From: Symbiodinium natans
Lineage: Eukaryota > Sar > Dinophyceae > Suessiales > Symbiodiniaceae
Length of the DNA: 64,000 bases
Assembly: GCA_905221605.1 (NCBI GenBank)
Contig: CAJNDS010002233.1
Span: 232,501-296,500 of the forward strand
Reading direction: 5' to 3'
Below are positions 63,747 to 64,000 of the stretch, piece by piece. The notes below the pieces were generated by a model, which did not search any database, was not told the origin of the DNA, and saw only the letters and a program-made list of their open reading frames with translations. A program made the position numbers and the translations under genes. The stretch's first letter is position 1. Each line of letters begins with the position of its first letter.

Positions 63747-64000
63747 CTCAGCTTTTTTTGGTTTCGGAAGTTTTGGGGGTTTAAGGCTGAGGGAAACTCC
63801 CCCAAGAGAATATCCTAAACACCCCCTAGGCCTAAAACCACATGCGAAACCCTAAACCCCACTAGGGTCTCGAATATTGGCCATCCTCGAGCGCGCTTAG
63901 CTTCTTCTGGGTTTACATTTGTTTTTGTAGACTAGGCGGACCCGAAACTGGCTTATGAAAGGATGTATCCTTTGCATACATTTCTGCGTTTCCGCAACCC

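Overview
This is a eukaryotic nuclear window, most likely from a dinoflagellate, probably of the Symbiodiniaceae type. The evidence is: (i) dozens of interstitial arrays of the heptamer TTTAGGG/CCCTAAA in both orientations; (ii) genes cut into very small exons (19-117 nt) whose introns mostly begin with GC or GA rather than GT and end in AG|G; and (iii) many short inverted-repeat elements. I reconstructed the exons by hand, checking reading frame, splice phase and residue-by-residue fit to known families. Most long open frames here are artefacts of repeats, including NPKP-type peptides read from CCCTAAA arrays, poly-Pro from a poly-C tract, and dipeptides from microsatellites.

Left and centre, + strand (about 6.4-42.4 kb): a translational GTPase gene of the HBS1 type (Hbs1/Dom34 ribosome rescue), with the G1 to G5 motifs in order over small exons. 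Its domain III exons are less certain. The 13.4-kb intron 17237-30667 holds a second complete gene architecture on the same strand, the organellar (probably mitochondrial) ribosomal protein uL16, with seven in-phase exons from 22692 to about 28446 and a possible Arg-rich first exon at 20012. A SAP-domain frame lies in another HBS1 intron (9196-9462), and SAM-like coding sequence in a third (16143-16330).

Right of centre, - strand (about 53-43.76 kb): a rhomboid-family intramembrane protease gene with the catalytic GMSAG serine motif, the catalytic HAAHFGG histidine motif, the last transmembrane helix and its stop codon. Its 2.8-kb intron 45744-48558 holds two intronless BTB/POZ paralogues on the same strand (46061-46888 and 47397-48134). 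At the far right, two - strand exons ending in a stop (63746-63013) are the 3' end of a gene I cannot name.

Mobile and repeat DNA: two structurally parallel elements, 34.52-38.00 kb (inside an HBS1 intron) and 54.97-57.78 kb. Each lies between (AT)n tracts, has inverted ends of poly-C plus GATC, and carries a large array of palindromic satellite repeats near its right end. The second also contains an AT-rich, decayed, virus-like block with a class-3-lipase-like pseudogene. At least five families of 90-150 bp MITE-like elements are scattered among the telomere-like arrays. No rRNA, convincing tRNA or CRISPR array was seen.
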